Shown here piece by piece: positions 53,762 through 62,197 of a stretch of DNA of 64,000 bases. How positions within the stretch are numbered: the stretch's first letter is position 1; each line of letters starts with the position of its first letter. The stretch is taken from NCBI RefSeq assembly GCF_016908375.1, contig NZ_JAFBDS010000012.1, positions 18,814-82,813 on the forward strand. Direction: 5' to 3'. Below the pieces are notes generated by a model, which was given only the letters and a program-made list of their open reading frames with translations, had not been told where the DNA came from and ran no database searches. A program made the translations under genes and the position numbers. The stretch comes from Amphibacillus cookii (GTDB lineage: Bacteria > Bacillota > Bacilli > Bacillales > Amphibacillaceae).

Positions 53762-54862
53762 TTATTCAAATACAGCGCTTTTCAGCTGTTGTTTACGGTG
53801 ATGACGTTCGAAGGCTAATTCAATTAAACGGTCAATTAAACTTGGATAATCAATACCTGTAATTCCCCATAGTTTTGGATACATACTTATTTTTGTAAAC
53901 CCAGGGATCGTATTCACTTCATTCACAATCAGTTGATTGTCTTCTGTCATAAAGAAATCAACCCGAGCCATCCCTTCACAATCCAACGCTTTAAACACAC
54001 GCAAAGCTTCCGCTCTAACTTTATCCGTTTGTTGATCGGTTAATTGAGCCGGAGCTGATAAGATTGCACCCGTTTCATTAATGTACTTTGCTTCATAAGA
54101 ATAAAAACCATCCTGTGGTAAAATTTCCCCCGGCAATGAAGCGATCGGTTCCTGATTACCTAAAACAGCACATTCTATTTCACGACCGACAATTGCTTCT
54201 TCAATTATGATTTTATCATCATATAAGAAGGCTTCATTAATACCTAAATCAAATTCAGCTTTGGTATTAGCTTTACTCACACCAACAGAAGAGCCTTGAT
54301 TAACAGGCTTAATAAAAACAGGTAACCCTAGTTTATCCTTTATCGCATTAAAATCAATCTCACTCTGTTGATGTTTTTTGTAAACCAGACCCTTTGCAAC
54401 CGAAAGGCCCGCATCACTAAGGATCCGTTTAGCAAAATCTTTATCCATACTTACAGCAGAGCCAAGAAGGTCAACACCAACAAATGGTAAATTCAGTATT
54501 CTTAGTAACCCTTGTAAACTACCGTCTTCTCCAAGTGTCCCGTGAACAACTGGAAAGATAACGTCCAACTGTGCGAGAGGTTTGTTTGTCGCTACATTTA
54601 TCACTTGAGTTGCAGACTCACCTGGGATAACCGCTACGTGTTGATTACTATGATTTAACGCAATAGCTTCAGGGTCTGTAGCATTTAATAAGTATGAATC
54701 TTGTTCGTTGAGATGCCATTTTCCTTTTTTATCAACACCGAGCAAAACCACATTATATTTATCATGATCTATTGCCTCAACAATATTTTTTGCTGATTGC
54801 AATGACACTTCATGCTCAGCTGATTTACCACCAAATACAATTCCCACTGTAATTTTCTTCAT
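53762..54862 (-). CDS. ddl: D-alanine--D-alanine ligase
   Basis: 366 residues of the ATP-grasp fold. The N-terminus is GIVFGGKSAEHEVSL; VFIKPVNQGSSVGVSKA is the ATP site; the omega loop FYSYEAKY carries the Tyr expected for D-Ala-D-Ala rather than D-Ala-D-Lac formation; NEVNTIPGFT is the metal site. It makes the dipeptide for peptidoglycan. AGGAG is upstream. Confidence 0.93.
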   Translation of the reverse strand: MKKITVGIVFGGKSAEHEVSLQSAKNIVEAIDHDKYNVVLLGVDKKGKWHLNEQDSYLLNATDPEAIALNHSNQHVAVIPGESATQVINVATNKPLAQLDVIFPVVHGTLGEDGSLQGLLRILNLPFVGVDLLGSAVSMDKDFAKRILSDAGLSVAKGLVYKKHQQSEIDFNAIKDKLGLPVFIKPVNQGSSVGVSKANTKAEFDLGINEAFLYDDKIIIEEAIVGREIECAVLGNQEPIASLPGEILPQDGFYSYEAKYINETGAILSAPAQLTDQQTDKVRAEALRVFKALDCEGMARVDFFMTEDNQLIVNEVNTIPGFTKISMYPKLWGITGIDYPSLIDRLIELAFERHHRKQQLKSAVFE

Positions 54863-54906
54863 TATATTTCTCCTATCTCATGAACTTTTTACTATTGCTT
54901 CATTTC

Positions 54907-55335
54907 TTAATGGCTAGGTTGATCTTTAGGCTTTTTTACTAACGCCATCATACCTGCTATAACAAATAACAAGCTACCAAACATCGCAAACCCCATTTGA
55001 AGGAAGCTTGTTAATCCACCGACCACTAGTAATAAAATACCAGCAGGCTTGGGACGGCGATTTTCTTTTAGCATTTTAATTGCCAATAGACCTGTCACAA
55101 TTGCTATTACAGCTATAGCAATCATCAATATGCTATTCATTCGAAGCGCCTCAGTAAACTCCGTTAAACTTAGCATTTCTGTATCTTCCACATCTTCAAT
55201 GAAACCACTGTGCACATCTGTCATAACCGCTTCATCACTTAATGACCTTAATACATTAATACCAGCAATCCCGAAAAAGATAAAGATAATACTGCCTATT
55301 ACAATTAAAGCCATTTCAACTTTCCTGTTTATCAT
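54907..55335 (-). CDS. DUF4064-type membrane protein
   Basis: About 142 residues with four membrane helices: the first directly after MINRKVEMALIVIGSI, then an external acidic loop (EDVEDTEMLSLTEFTEALRM) and three more. The C-terminus is MALVKKPKDQ. This matches the DUF4064 layout; function unknown. The in-frame GTG at 55356 lies before the AGAGGAG site, so the ATG at 55335 is preferred. Confidence 0.65.
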   Translation of the reverse strand: MINRKVEMALIVIGSIIFIFFGIAGINVLRSLSDEAVMTDVHSGFIEDVEDTEMLSLTEFTEALRMNSILMIAIAVIAIVTGLLAIKMLKENRRPKPAGILLLVVGGLTSFLQMGFAMFGSLLFVIAGMMALVKKPKDQPSH

Positions 55336-55516
55336 AGATATCTTAGCTCCTCTCACTTTCTTACCTCATTATGTATTTTAACACATGTGAACGTTCCTTC
55401 ACTATGCAAAGCTTTAAGGGATATGAGACCCACTCCAACAAATAGCGCAAACAGAATTTTATTCAAAAGGAGTAAGCGTTTAATTTTTAAATTTTTAAAA
55501 AATGACCAAAAAAGAC

Positions 55517-55580
55517 TTGAATTTTCTGAAAAATAGGTTTATGATAATTTACATAACTTAAGATGTTAACTATCCTTACA
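55517..55580 (+). promoter_or_regulatory. glnK-amtB promoter and TnrA/GlnR-like box
   Basis: TTGAAT (55517-55522), 17 nt, TATGAT (55540-55545). Downstream, TGTTAACTATCCTTACA (55564-55580) fits the TnrA/GlnR consensus TGTNANAWWWTMTNACA at 15 of 17 positions. Its place after the -10 suggests repression rather than activation. Confidence 0.5.
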
Positions 55581-55596
55581 TGAAAGGAGCGGTAAA

Positions 55597-55938
55597 ATGA
55601 AAAAAATTGAATCAATCATTCGTCCCGAAAAGTTCGAAGTCTTACGTGATGCTTTAGCAGAAGTTGGTGTTGGCGGCATTACTGTAACGGAGGTCGCCGG
55701 TACAGGTAAACAAAAGGGTCAAACTGGCGTTTTTAGAGGAACATCCTACGAGATAAAGGTTGTTCCGAAGATTAAGATTGAAATCGTTGTTCCTGAGACG
55801 AAATCTAATGAAGTCATTGACTTAATTATTAAGACATGTAGCACCGAACAAATTGGTGACGGGAAGATTTTTGTATATCCTGTCGAAGATGCGATTCGAA
55901 TCCGTACAGGCGAGCGCGGACGAGAAGCCGTACTTTAA
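55597..55938 (+). CDS. glnK: PII nitrogen regulatory protein GlnK
   Basis: 113 residues. The T-loop has Tyr51 in RGTSYEIKVVP, and the C-loop GDGKIFVYPVEDAIRIRTGE binds ATP and 2-oxoglutarate. It gates the ammonium channel encoded next (11-nt gap). AAAGGAG sets the ATG. The glnK-amtB order is the reverse of that in B. subtilis (nrgAB). Confidence 0.95.
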   Translation: MKKIESIIRPEKFEVLRDALAEVGVGGITVTEVAGTGKQKGQTGVFRGTSYEIKVVPKIKIEIVVPETKSNEVIDLIIKTCSTEQIGDGKIFVYPVEDAIRIRTGERGREAVL

Positions 55939-55961
55939 TAAAAGAAGGAGTGGAATACATT

Positions 55962-57323
55962 ATGTTAAAGAAGATTGGACTTTTATCATTTATTGGTTTA
56001 TTACTAGCTTCACCTGTTTACGCTGAAACCGGTGAAGCAGCTTCACAAGCAACAGCAGATATGCTGTGGGTTATGCTTGCCGCTTTTCTCGTATTCTTTA
56101 TGCATGCAGGCTTTGCAATGGTAGAATCGGGTTTTACGCGCGCTAAAAACTCACTAAATATAATTATGAAGAACTTTTTAACGATTAGTATTGGACCGAT
56201 TCTATTTTATTTAATCGGATACGGGGTCATGTTCGGTTCATCTGCCGGATCATTTATCGGTTCAGATAGCTTTTTACTAAATGGCGTTGAAGATATTGGC
56301 TTCTTCGTTTTCCAAGCTATGTTTGTTGCAACTTGTGCAACGATCATTTCTGGGGCAGTTGCCGAACGCATGAAATTAGGTATGTATGTATTAATTGTTA
56401 TTGCTATGACAGGGGTTATTTATCCAGTAGTCGGACATTGGATTTGGTCAGATGATGGTTGGTTAGTCAATATGGGCTTTAGTGATTTTGCTGGTTCAAC
56501 TGTTGTCCACCTTACCGGCGCAGTCGGCGCACTAACTGTTGTATTATTCTTAGGACCTAGACTCGGTAAATACGCAGGTAAGAAAATTAATGTTATACCT
56601 GGACACAATATCCCTATGGGAGCACTAGGCGTTTTCATTCTTTGGTTAGGCTGGTTTGGTTTTAATGGTGGTAGTACATTAGAAGCTGACCCTTCATTGG
56701 TACCTATGGTTATCGCGACCACCTTAATGTCTAGCGCTGGCGGACTTATTTCAACAGCACTTTACTCACAACTACGTTTCAAAAAAATTGATGCCTCTAT
56801 GGCATTAAACGGGGTGTTGGCCGGGTTAGTCGGTATAACAGCTGGTACAGCAGAGGTTTCTATTGTCGGTTCAATTATTATTGGTTTAATTTCTGGTATC
56901 ATTTTGGTGGAAGGCGTTACGTTCATTGACACAAAATTGAAAATTGATGATCCTGTTGGTGCAACAAGTGTTCACGGCTTATGTGGGATTTGGGGTACAT
57001 TAGCAGTCGGGCTATTCTCGCTAGATACTGGATTGTTTTATGGATTCGGAGTTGGTCAATTAGCAGTTCAAGCTATCGGTGTCATTGCTGTTATCGCATG
57101 GACAATGGCAACGGTTGGTGGATTTACCTTTATTCTAACACGATTCTCTTCTATTCGCGTATCTGAAGAAGAAGAAATCACAGGTCTTGATATTTCAGAG
57201 CACGGTTCTAGCGCTTATGAATTTAAAGATACCCTTTCCGGAAAAGAAACGATGGATAGAAAAGGGGAATTCGGATTGGCTGATCGTTTAAATAATTTAA
57301 ACGAAAGCAAAGCAACTTCTTAA
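55962..57323 (+). CDS. amtB: Ammonium transporter AmtB
   Basis: About 453 residues: signal peptide ending VYAETG, then 11 membrane helices. Family signatures are FFMHAGFAMVESGFTRAKN, DFAGSTVVHLTGAVGAL with the first pore His, and GATSVHGLCGIWGT with the second. A cytoplasmic tail follows. AGAAGGAG ends at 55950, so the ATG at 55962 is the start and not the GTG at 55950. It imports ammonium under nitrogen limitation and is controlled by GlnK. Confidence 0.95.
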   Translation: MLKKIGLLSFIGLLLASPVYAETGEAASQATADMLWVMLAAFLVFFMHAGFAMVESGFTRAKNSLNIIMKNFLTISIGPILFYLIGYGVMFGSSAGSFIGSDSFLLNGVEDIGFFVFQAMFVATCATIISGAVAERMKLGMYVLIVIAMTGVIYPVVGHWIWSDDGWLVNMGFSDFAGSTVVHLTGAVGALTVVLFLGPRLGKYAGKKINVIPGHNIPMGALGVFILWLGWFGFNGGSTLEADPSLVPMVIATTLMSSAGGLISTALYSQLRFKKIDASMALNGVLAGLVGITAGTAEVSIVGSIIIGLISGIILVEGVTFIDTKLKIDDPVGATSVHGLCGIWGTLAVGLFSLDTGLFYGFGVGQLAVQAIGVIAVIAWTMATVGGFTFILTRFSSIRVSEEEEITGLDISEHGSSAYEFKDTLSGKETMDRKGEFGLADRLNNLNESKATS

Positions 57324-57351
57324 TAAATATTGGTTTCTCCTTTTAGCATAT

Positions 57352-57396
57352 AAAACAGCTAAGGCTTCCGTCGATGACGGAAGCCTTAGCTGTTTT
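57352..57396 (+). terminator. Bidirectional terminator of amtB and the YfkM-like gene
   Basis: A 21-bp perfect stem (57352-57372 with 57376-57396) around a 3-nt loop. It begins AAAACAGCTAAGGC and ends with TTTT, so both strands have a T tract. Confidence 0.9.
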
Positions 57397-57433
57397 ATAG
57401 CCATTCACTTAAGCAACATACCCATCAATTAAA

Positions 57434-57958
57434 CTAATTTTCGGCCAATTGATCGGCAATCGCTTTGACATAAGGTGGTAAATCAGGTGGTCTTCGACTC
57501 GAAATAATATGACCATCTGTCACTACTGGTTGATCAAACCAAGTCGCGCCAGCATTGGTCATATCATCTTTTATTCCAGGCGTACTTGTTACTTTAACCC
57601 CGTCTAAAATATTTGCAGAAATAAGCACCCATCCAGCATGACAGATCTGACCAATCACTTTCTTTTTTTGATCGAAGTAACGAACATATTCAATGACTTC
57701 TTGATAACGTCTTAATTTATCAGGTGCCCAACCACCAGGAACTAGTAATGCATCATATTGATCCGGATTTACCGCCGAGAAACTTAAATCCGATTGCGCT
57801 GGAACACCGTATTTCCCAGTGTACGTTTTTTCCGCTTCCTTACCTACTAATACCACAGTTGCCCCTTCTTCCTTTAATCGAAGAACAGGGTACCACAACT
57901 CTAAATCTTCAAAATCATCTTCGACAAGTGCGAGAACCTTTTTATTTTCCAGTCGCAT
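57434..57958 (-). CDS. DJ-1/PfpI-family protein, general stress protein 18 (YfkM-like)
   Basis: 174 residues. The nucleophile elbow is GQICHAGWVL with Cys followed by His; the acidic partner is in the N-terminal EDDFEDLE region. It is a deglycase/protease-like stress protein, as YfkM of B. subtilis. AAAGGAGG lies 6-8 nt before the ATG at 57958; the in-frame TTG at 57976 is within the leader. Confidence 0.85.
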   Translation of the reverse strand: MRLENKKVLALVEDDFEDLELWYPVLRLKEEGATVVLVGKEAEKTYTGKYGVPAQSDLSFSAVNPDQYDALLVPGGWAPDKLRRYQEVIEYVRYFDQKKKVIGQICHAGWVLISANILDGVKVTSTPGIKDDMTNAGATWFDQPVVTDGHIISSRRPPDLPPYVKAIADQLAEN

Positions 57959-58035
57959 ATCACCCCTCCTTTTCAATCTACATTACAAATATATTAACCC
58001 TTATCGAAACCCTTTAAACATTAAACACATGATAA

Positions 58036-58131
58036 AACAAAACTTCAATTACGACTTTAGCATCCATTAGCTCCTACCTCAATGGAGTGACCACTGCTCT
58101 AAGGGTTACCCGGACGTTACTATGATAAAAA
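58036..58131 (+). repeat. Family A structured repeat, copy 10 (lacks hairpin 1)
   Basis: AAAACTTCAATTACGACTTT, AGCATCCATTAGCTCCTACC, CTGCTCTAAGGGTTACCCGG and ACGTTACTATGATAAAAA. The left hairpin's right arm is deleted, giving a 96-nt form. Its right end overlaps the last codons of thiE: the stop TAG and the final Leu-Ser are encoded by the repeat. Confidence 0.6.
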
Positions 58132-58752
58132 TGAGCGCGCAGCTTCTTGAGGATTTCTAGCCGTACTAATAGCTGAAATAATTGAGACGCCATCTGCTCC
58201 AGCTTCTTTTATTTCATTTTTATGTTCAGCTTGAATACCACCAATCGCTACTATAGGCAAAGTACCAACTGCCGCTCTAATCTGAGAAATACCTTTTAAA
58301 CCAATGGGTTCTTTTGCATCAGCTTTTGTCGTTGTTCGATAAATTGGTCCGACACCAATATAATCAGCTCCCTCTTGTTTAGCTTGGATAGCTTGTTCGA
58401 CAGACATCGCCGACACACCAACAACCATCCCTTTTGGTGCAATCGCCTTAATTTCTTGAATCGATTGATCTTCTTGGCCGACATGGACACCATCTGAATC
58501 AATAGCTAGCGCTAAACCAACATCATCATTAACAATAAAAGGGACTTGGTATTGCGCACACAGCCTTTGCATTTCTTTAGCTAAATGAAACTTGTCCAAC
58601 CCAATTTTAGCACCTGTACCTTTCTCACGAAATTGAAGACAAGTAATCCCACCTTGCAACGCTTGCTCAACGACATACAACGGATCCCTCCCAGCTGTAT
58701 TCATACTTCCTAAAATGAAATAAACATCTAACCACGCTTTGTTAAACACCAT
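58120..58752 (-). CDS. thiE: Thiamine-phosphate synthase
   Basis: 210 residues of TIM-barrel fold. It couples HMP-PP and the thiazole phosphate. Motifs are CLQFREKGTGAKI, FIVNDDVGLA, DGVHVGQEDQ, GVGPIYRTTTKADA and IGGIQAEHK. The stop codon lies inside a family A repeat, so the C-terminal residues were probably rewritten by the insertion. Last gene of thiD-M-E. Confidence 0.95.
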   Translation of the reverse strand: MVFNKAWLDVYFILGSMNTAGRDPLYVVEQALQGGITCLQFREKGTGAKIGLDKFHLAKEMQRLCAQYQVPFIVNDDVGLALAIDSDGVHVGQEDQSIQEIKAIAPKGMVVGVSAMSVEQAIQAKQEGADYIGVGPIYRTTTKADAKEPIGLKGISQIRAAVGTLPIVAIGGIQAEHKNEIKEAGADGVSIISAISTARNPQEAARSFLS

Positions 58753-58753
58753 A

Positions 58754-59554
58754 TCATTCTCCTTTCAAGTGTTCAACAGACAGCCGATCTTGAACATGTT
58801 CTGCCGTTGTATAAGACAATGCATCCAGAAAAGCCACCTGAAATTGACCAGGATGTTTAGCCTGCTCATTTGCTAACTCAGACGCAACTGTATAATAGCC
58901 TACCGCTGCAGTTGCAGCAGCAAGAATTTCATTATTTACCGCTAAAAATGCAGCGGTCACCGCACTTAATAAACAGCCGGTTCCCGTGACTTGAGTTAAA
59001 ATAGGCACACCATTCTTTACAAGCACACTCCCCTCTGTATTGGCAACAACGTCCGCTTTACCTGTAACCATTACAGGAATATTAAGCTTCTTAACCGCTT
59101 GTCTTGCAATGGAAAGGTGATCCAAATCACCGCGCACATCCACACCCCGCACATCAGCCTTTACTCCTGCAAGTTGGCTGATTTCTCCCGCGTTTCCTCT
59201 AATTAGACTTAACTTTACTTCCGACAAAATCCGCTCTGAAGCTTGATTTCGCAAAGTGGTTGCACCGACACCCACCGGATCGAAAACAACTGGAATACCT
59301 TTTTGATTAGCAGATTTTCCGGCAATAACCATAGCTTCAACTAATTCAGTTGTCAAGGTCCCGATATTTAAAACAAGTGCATCAGCATTATTTGCCATTT
59401 CCGCAACTTCCTTATGATCATGTGCCATGACAGGAGCAGCGCCAAGCGCATATAGCCCATTTGCAGTAAAGTTCATCACCACCTGATTGGTTATATTATG
59501 CACTAAAGGTTGTTGTGATTTAACCGCTTCAATAATCGCCTTTGTATTTGTCAT
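58754..59554 (-). CDS. thiM: Hydroxyethylthiazole kinase
   Basis: 266-268 residues of the ribokinase-like fold. It salvages the thiazole moiety. HNITNQVVMNFTANGLYALG, FDPVGVGAT, GNAGEIS and VTGTGCLLSAVTAA (anion hole and catalytic Cys region) are seen. The start is either GTG 59560, overlapping the thiD stop, or ATG 59554, which has the better distance to AAGGAG. Confidence 0.93.
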   Translation of the reverse strand: MTNTKAIIEAVKSQQPLVHNITNQVVMNFTANGLYALGAAPVMAHDHKEVAEMANNADALVLNIGTLTTELVEAMVIAGKSANQKGIPVVFDPVGVGATTLRNQASERILSEVKLSLIRGNAGEISQLAGVKADVRGVDVRGDLDHLSIARQAVKKLNIPVMVTGKADVVANTEGSVLVKNGVPILTQVTGTGCLLSAVTAAFLAVNNEILAAATAAVGYYTVASELANEQAKHPGQFQVAFLDALSYTTAEHVQDRLSVEHLKGE

Positions 59555-59556
59555 AA

Positions 59557-60381
59557 TCACGCTTCTCCTTCCTGATTTGGTAACCCTTTTAGTCTATAAG
59601 CCCAATGATTAGTCGGACCGTTTCCTTTACCAATACCTAACGGAAACCGAATCGCATCCGTTATAAATTGCTTCGCAAATGAAACCGCTCGGTAAGGCTC
59701 TTGACCTTTGGCTAATTCTGCAGTAATAGCAGCGGCAAATGTACACCCCGTACCATGGGTATGTTTGGTTGGATATCGATCCTCAACAAGGTGTTCTATC
59801 TTCTCACCATTGTAAAATACATCAACAGCTTTCTCCTCTAAGTGCCCACCTTTTATAACAACAGATGATGCCCCTAGATCATTTACAATATAACGGGCCG
59901 CTCTTTCCATTTCATTTAAACCTTCAATTTTTTGTCCAATTAATATTTCTGCTTCTGGTAAATTAGGCGTTACAATTGAAGCTAGCGGTAATAACAAGTC
60001 ACGAATAACGGCTTGCGATGCCGTTTCCATCAAAGCATCTCCACTAGTCGCAACCATAACAGGATCCATGACATAAGGGATTGAGGGGTACTTCTTTAAA
60101 TATGTCGCGATTAACTCCATCATATCAATTGTAGAAATCATACCTGTTTTTATTGCATCCGGTTCAATATCATTAAAAACACACGCCAATTGTTGTTCAA
60201 TAAATGCGATCGGCATATTTTCAACAGCTTGTACGCCCAATGTATTTTGAGCAACAGCTGACGTTAATACACTCATCCCAAAAACTTGTCGTTCTTGAAA
60301 AGTTTTTAAGTCCGCTTGTATACCTGCCCCTCCGGTTGGATCAGTTCCCGCAATAGTTAAAGCTGTCTTTACTAACACCAT
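59557..60381 (-). CDS. thiD: HMP/HMP-phosphate kinase ThiD
   Basis: 274 residues. It phosphorylates hydroxymethylpyrimidine twice. GTDPTGGAGIQADLKTF at the N-terminus, YVMDPVMVATSGDALM and the ATP site HGTGCTFAAAITAEL define the family. AAAGGAGG is upstream. First gene after the TPP riboswitch. Confidence 0.93.
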   Translation of the reverse strand: MVLVKTALTIAGTDPTGGAGIQADLKTFQERQVFGMSVLTSAVAQNTLGVQAVENMPIAFIEQQLACVFNDIEPDAIKTGMISTIDMMELIATYLKKYPSIPYVMDPVMVATSGDALMETASQAVIRDLLLPLASIVTPNLPEAEILIGQKIEGLNEMERAARYIVNDLGASSVVIKGGHLEEKAVDVFYNGEKIEHLVEDRYPTKHTHGTGCTFAAAITAELAKGQEPYRAVSFAKQFITDAIRFPLGIGKGNGPTNHWAYRLKGLPNQEGEA

Positions 60382-60460
60382 TTCTTCTCCTCCTTTAATG
60401 AGGTAACTTTTATATACCTAAACCCTTTCTTTACCTCCACCTCTATTTTAGAACAATAAA

Positions 60461-60486
60461 AACCGCCCCAACGAATTGGAGCGGTT
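60461..60486 (-). terminator. TPP riboswitch expression-platform terminator
   Basis: AACCGCCCCAA (60461-60471) with TTGGAGCGGTT (60476-60486). On the minus strand TTTTTATTG follows. It lies between the aptamer and thiD. Confidence 0.85.
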
Positions 60487-60525
60487 ATCTTTTTTATATA
60501 AAGAAAGATAGTCTGTGACAACGCC

Positions 60526-60614
60526 CCACTTCCCTCCGTTGGTATTAGCCAAATCAGGTTCAAAGGGACCAAAGAAAAATCTTTATCTCAGCGCTTAACA
60601 CGCGCCCCTAGTGG
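60526..60614 (-). ncRNA. TPP riboswitch (THI element)
   Basis: The minus strand shows the conserved landmarks: AGGGGCGCG, GCTGAGATAAAG, CCCTTTGAACCTGAT, GGCTAATACCAACGGAGGGA and AGTGG. P1 is CCACT (5' end at 60614) with AGTGG (3' end at 60526). It turns off thiDME when thiamine diphosphate is plentiful. Confidence 0.95.
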
Positions 60615-60673
60615 ATAATTATATGATTATATTTACACTAAAACACTTATCTCTTAATCTGTCAAACTATTCA

Positions 60674-61213
60674 CTAATGATTAATGACTCCCATCGCATT
60701 TAACGGCCAAATTCGAAACACAACTTCTCCGATTATGGCATCTTCAGAAATCACTCCAAAATTTCGACTATCCCGGCTAATCGGACGATTATCGCCAAGA
60801 ACAAAGTAGGAGCCTTCTGGAATCACATGATAGCCATGCTCCTCCTCCAGGTCATAGTTATAAGTGAATAACTGATTGTCATGCAATTGCATCTTTAGCT
60901 CATCTAAGTAATCCTCTTCATAAGGTACATCATTGATGTAGAGCACATCATTTTCAATTTTAATTTGATCTCCCGGCAAACCGATCACTCGCTTAACATA
61001 GTTATCATCAGCGTCGGGCGCATAAAATGCTATTTCATCAAAGCGATCAATTGAACTGATTTTACTAATAATTATCCGATCGCCATCATGCAGGTTAGGC
61101 AACATGGAGTCACCCTTTACAATTGAAGGCGTCATAACAAATTCCCTAACGACAAACACAATAATTAAAGCAATAATTATTGCTTTTAACCAAGAAATGA
61201 TTTCCTTTACCAT
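60674..61213 (-). CDS. lepB: Type I signal peptidase
   Basis: 179 residues with one N-terminal membrane anchor (about 10-25). Catalytic Ser36 is in GDSMLPNL and Lys74 in NYVKRVIGLPGD; GDNRPISRDSRNFG is box E. It cleaves secretory signal peptides at the outer face. The short single-anchor form is the SipS/T type of Bacillus. GAGGATGAC precedes the ATG. Confidence 0.93.
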   Translation of the reverse strand: MVKEIISWLKAIIIALIIVFVVREFVMTPSIVKGDSMLPNLHDGDRIIISKISSIDRFDEIAFYAPDADDNYVKRVIGLPGDQIKIENDVLYINDVPYEEDYLDELKMQLHDNQLFTYNYDLEEEHGYHVIPEGSYFVLGDNRPISRDSRNFGVISEDAIIGEVVFRIWPLNAMGVINH

Positions 61214-61416
61214 TTAAGTCATCCTCATTTTCTATCGATATTAATCTTATTATACGATTAAATCCCAGTAAAAGCTACCAATTAAGTAAACGCCGCTCCA
61301 CTAAAACATTTAGCATATCGCGTTTGGTTTAAAATTTCTGCTCTATTTCCTTTTAATCTACTTAATTAAATCACACGGTATTAAAATCAGTGGGGCAAAA
61401 GTAAATAAGTCAATAT

Positions 61417-61466
61417 AACAACCGAACCATAATTGGCTAAACGCCTATTACGGCTCGGTTGTTTGT
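61417..61466 (+). terminator. Hairpin in the lepB-flavodoxin gap
   Basis: ACAACCGA-CC...GG-CGGTTGT with an inner AATTGGC/GCCTATT-like section, followed on the plus strand by TTGTTTTTC. There is no plus-strand gene in front of it, so its purpose is unclear; it may end flavodoxin transcripts. No gene was found in 61214-61676. Confidence 0.4.
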
Positions 61467-61509
61467 TTTTCTCGGACACGTCATTTACCATCTGAAATAT
61501 TCATGATTC

Positions 61510-61590
61510 CTGTGGAAACAAACCTTTTCGATGGAGCGAGTAACCGCAGTCCCAGTGCGAGTTGAAGATCCACTCAGAAAGCGAGTATAT
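61510..61590 (+). repeat. Family B REP-like element, degenerate fragment
   Basis: GAGCGAGTAACCGCAGTCCC, then GTGCGAGTTGAAGATCCACT and CAGAAAGCGAG. It corresponds to the left part of the family B core, with the GTGCGC hairpin arm lost. Confidence 0.45.
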
Positions 61591-61676
61591 TTCAATTGAG
61601 ATGATTTTCCTCTTAATTTATGAGAAAAGATCGTTCATGTTTTTAGGGGAAATCGTTGGTTTGTCTCAACCTTCCA

Positions 61677-62135
61677 CTAGCATTGATTATTCTTAAGCTC
61701 TTCAACGAACTTATTAGCAAATTGTTGACATCTTTCAATATCGTCTTGATCCGGAGTTAAGTCAACTTTCAGTAGGGGATCAATCACCGTTGATCCTACC
61801 GCATGAAATTGATCAGCCATTATCTCTAATGCAGCACCATAAGCAGGATAATAGGAATCACACGAGCCAAAAAGTCCGACTAATTTGCCTGATAAATCTT
61901 CTTGCCCTAAGTCTTGATGAAAATCTTCAACTTCATAAGGAAGTTCTCCATCTCCCCATGTATAAGTACCGAACAGAATTGCATCATAATTAACTAAATC
62001 AAAAGCTGCAATGTCATCAATATCAATCTGAAATGACTCAATCGTAAAACCTAAAGACTTTATTTGCTCACCAATGGCCTCTGCCATTTCCTCAGTATTA
62101 CCTGACATGCTTGCATAAACCAAAACAATTTTCAC
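61677..62135 (-). CDS. Short-chain flavodoxin, Fur-regulated
   Basis: 152 residues. The FMN phosphate loop is YASMSGNTEEMAEAI; the isoalloxazine loops are GTYTWGDGELP and FGSCDSYYPAYGAALE. It is very acidic, as flavodoxins are. The start is GTG after GAGGGAG. A perfect Fur box lies about 30 nt upstream, so it is made under iron starvation in place of ferredoxin, as YkuN/YkuP in B. subtilis. Confidence 0.92.
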   Translation of the reverse strand: MKIVLVYASMSGNTEEMAEAIGEQIKSLGFTIESFQIDIDDIAAFDLVNYDAILFGTYTWGDGELPYEVEDFHQDLGQEDLSGKLVGLFGSCDSYYPAYGAALEIMADQFHAVGSTVIDPLLKVDLTPDQDDIERCQQFANKFVEELKNNQC

Positions 62136-62163
62136 ACTTATTCACTCCCTCTTGACCATATTA

Positions 62164-62182
62164 ATTGATAATGATTATCAAT
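62164..62182 (-). promoter_or_regulatory. Fur box
   Basis: A perfect palindrome ATTGATAATGATTATCAAT contains the 7-1-7 Fur core TGATAAT-G-ATTATCA (62166-62180). It lies between the flavodoxin and proC genes, directly upstream of the flavodoxin start. Confidence 0.9.
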
Positions 62183-62197
62183 GTCAAGAGTTGGTTT

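Noticed and set aside
53474..53818. 114-codon plus-strand ORF
   Set aside because: It is a shifted frame of the DUF4349 gene end continuing through the hairpin repeat into ddl; no ribosome site.
60372..60572. 66-codon minus-strand ORF before thiD
   Set aside because: It is made of the TPP aptamer, the terminator and the thiD leader; noncoding.
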